This document shows, piece after piece, positions 5,644 through 5,678 of a stretch of 5,678 bases of DNA (positions are counted from its first letter, which is position 1; each line of letters opens with the position of its first letter). Position numbers and translations under genes: made by a program. Source of the DNA: an uncultured Veillonella sp. (lineage in GTDB: Bacteria; Bacillota; Negativicutes; Veillonellales; Veillonellaceae); NCBI GenBank assembly GCA_900766125.1, contig CAAFUD010000259.1, positions 1 to 5,678 on the forward strand. The letters run 5' to 3'. The notes under the pieces are model-generated. The model was not told the DNA's origin, made no database searches, and saw only the letters and a list, made by a program, of their open reading frames with translations.

Positions 5644-5678
5644 ATGTTTACAGTTACAAAACGTTTAGAGGTGAGTGC
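5644..5678 (+). CDS. queD: 5' end of a gene, probably 6-carboxytetrahydropterin synthase QueD (partial)
   Basis: ATG 5644 follows AGGAG (5634-5638) by five bases, and the frame is open to the window edge, reading MFTVTKRLEVS plus a partial GC codon. The pattern M-F/Y-x-V-x-K-R-x-E-x-S-A resembles the start of QueD/6-pyruvoyl-tetrahydropterin synthase proteins, in which an S-A-A-H motif with a zinc-binding histidine would come next. QueD makes an intermediate of queuosine and 7-deazaguanine synthesis from a GTP-derived pterin. With eleven residues this is a tentative family guess. That a gene starts here is well supported by the ribosome site and the upstream terminator and promoter. Confidence 0.45.
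   Translation, partial: MFTVTKRLEVS

Noticed and set aside
48..5678. A new defence, mobile or biosynthetic system
   Set aside because: All long reading frames belong to well-known housekeeping families, in one orientation with ordinary spacing. No transposase, integrase, toxin, CRISPR or phage signal is seen.

Overview
The window is an AT-rich bacterial chromosomal segment in which every gene reads left to right: the last codons of a gene that is probably recA, then recX, rny (ribonuclease Y), dnaG (DNA primase), rpoD (primary sigma factor), and the first codons of a gene that looks like queD. Protein style, the recA-recX-rny and dnaG-rpoD pairings, strong AGGAGG-type ribosome sites and low GC point to a Firmicute. 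The sequences look most like Negativicutes, probably Veillonella. This assignment is from recollection of the families, not from a search.

Layout. Bases 14-47 are not biological: they match the Illumina TruSeq read-2 adapter, so the first ~47 bases are a contig-end artefact and genomic sequence starts at about 48. Bases 48-79 hold the tail of the upstream gene. recX (82-525) follows 2 bases later. A 175-base gap carries a near-consensus sigma-A promoter (TTGACA, 17 bases, TAAAAT) and a ~100-base leader for rny (701-2245). The start codon of rny is doubtful, because the GTG at 701 lies inside its own Shine-Dalgarno sequence. The 256 bases between rny and dnaG hold three inverted repeats: a 13-bp terminator-like hairpin, a 14-bp perfect inverted repeat with T-rich tail, and a small 8-bp dyad. 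dnaG (2502-4274) and rpoD (4298-5461) are 23 bases apart and form an operon, ended by a long intrinsic terminator at 5477-5520. The last gap contains a perfect 19-bp tandem duplication that carries TATAAT twice, just ahead of the partial last gene.

The genes work in genome maintenance and core gene expression. RecX modulates RecA filaments, RNase Y starts mRNA decay at the membrane, DnaG makes replication primers, and RpoD directs RNA polymerase to housekeeping promoters. dnaG-rpoD resembles the macromolecular-synthesis operon of other bacteria, here without rpsU in front. No mobile element, CRISPR array, RNA gene or novel defence-like system is visible. The points worth a second look are the adapter, the rny start, the repeats in the rny-dnaG gap, a possible promoter inside dnaG, and the promoter-bearing tandem repeat at the right end.
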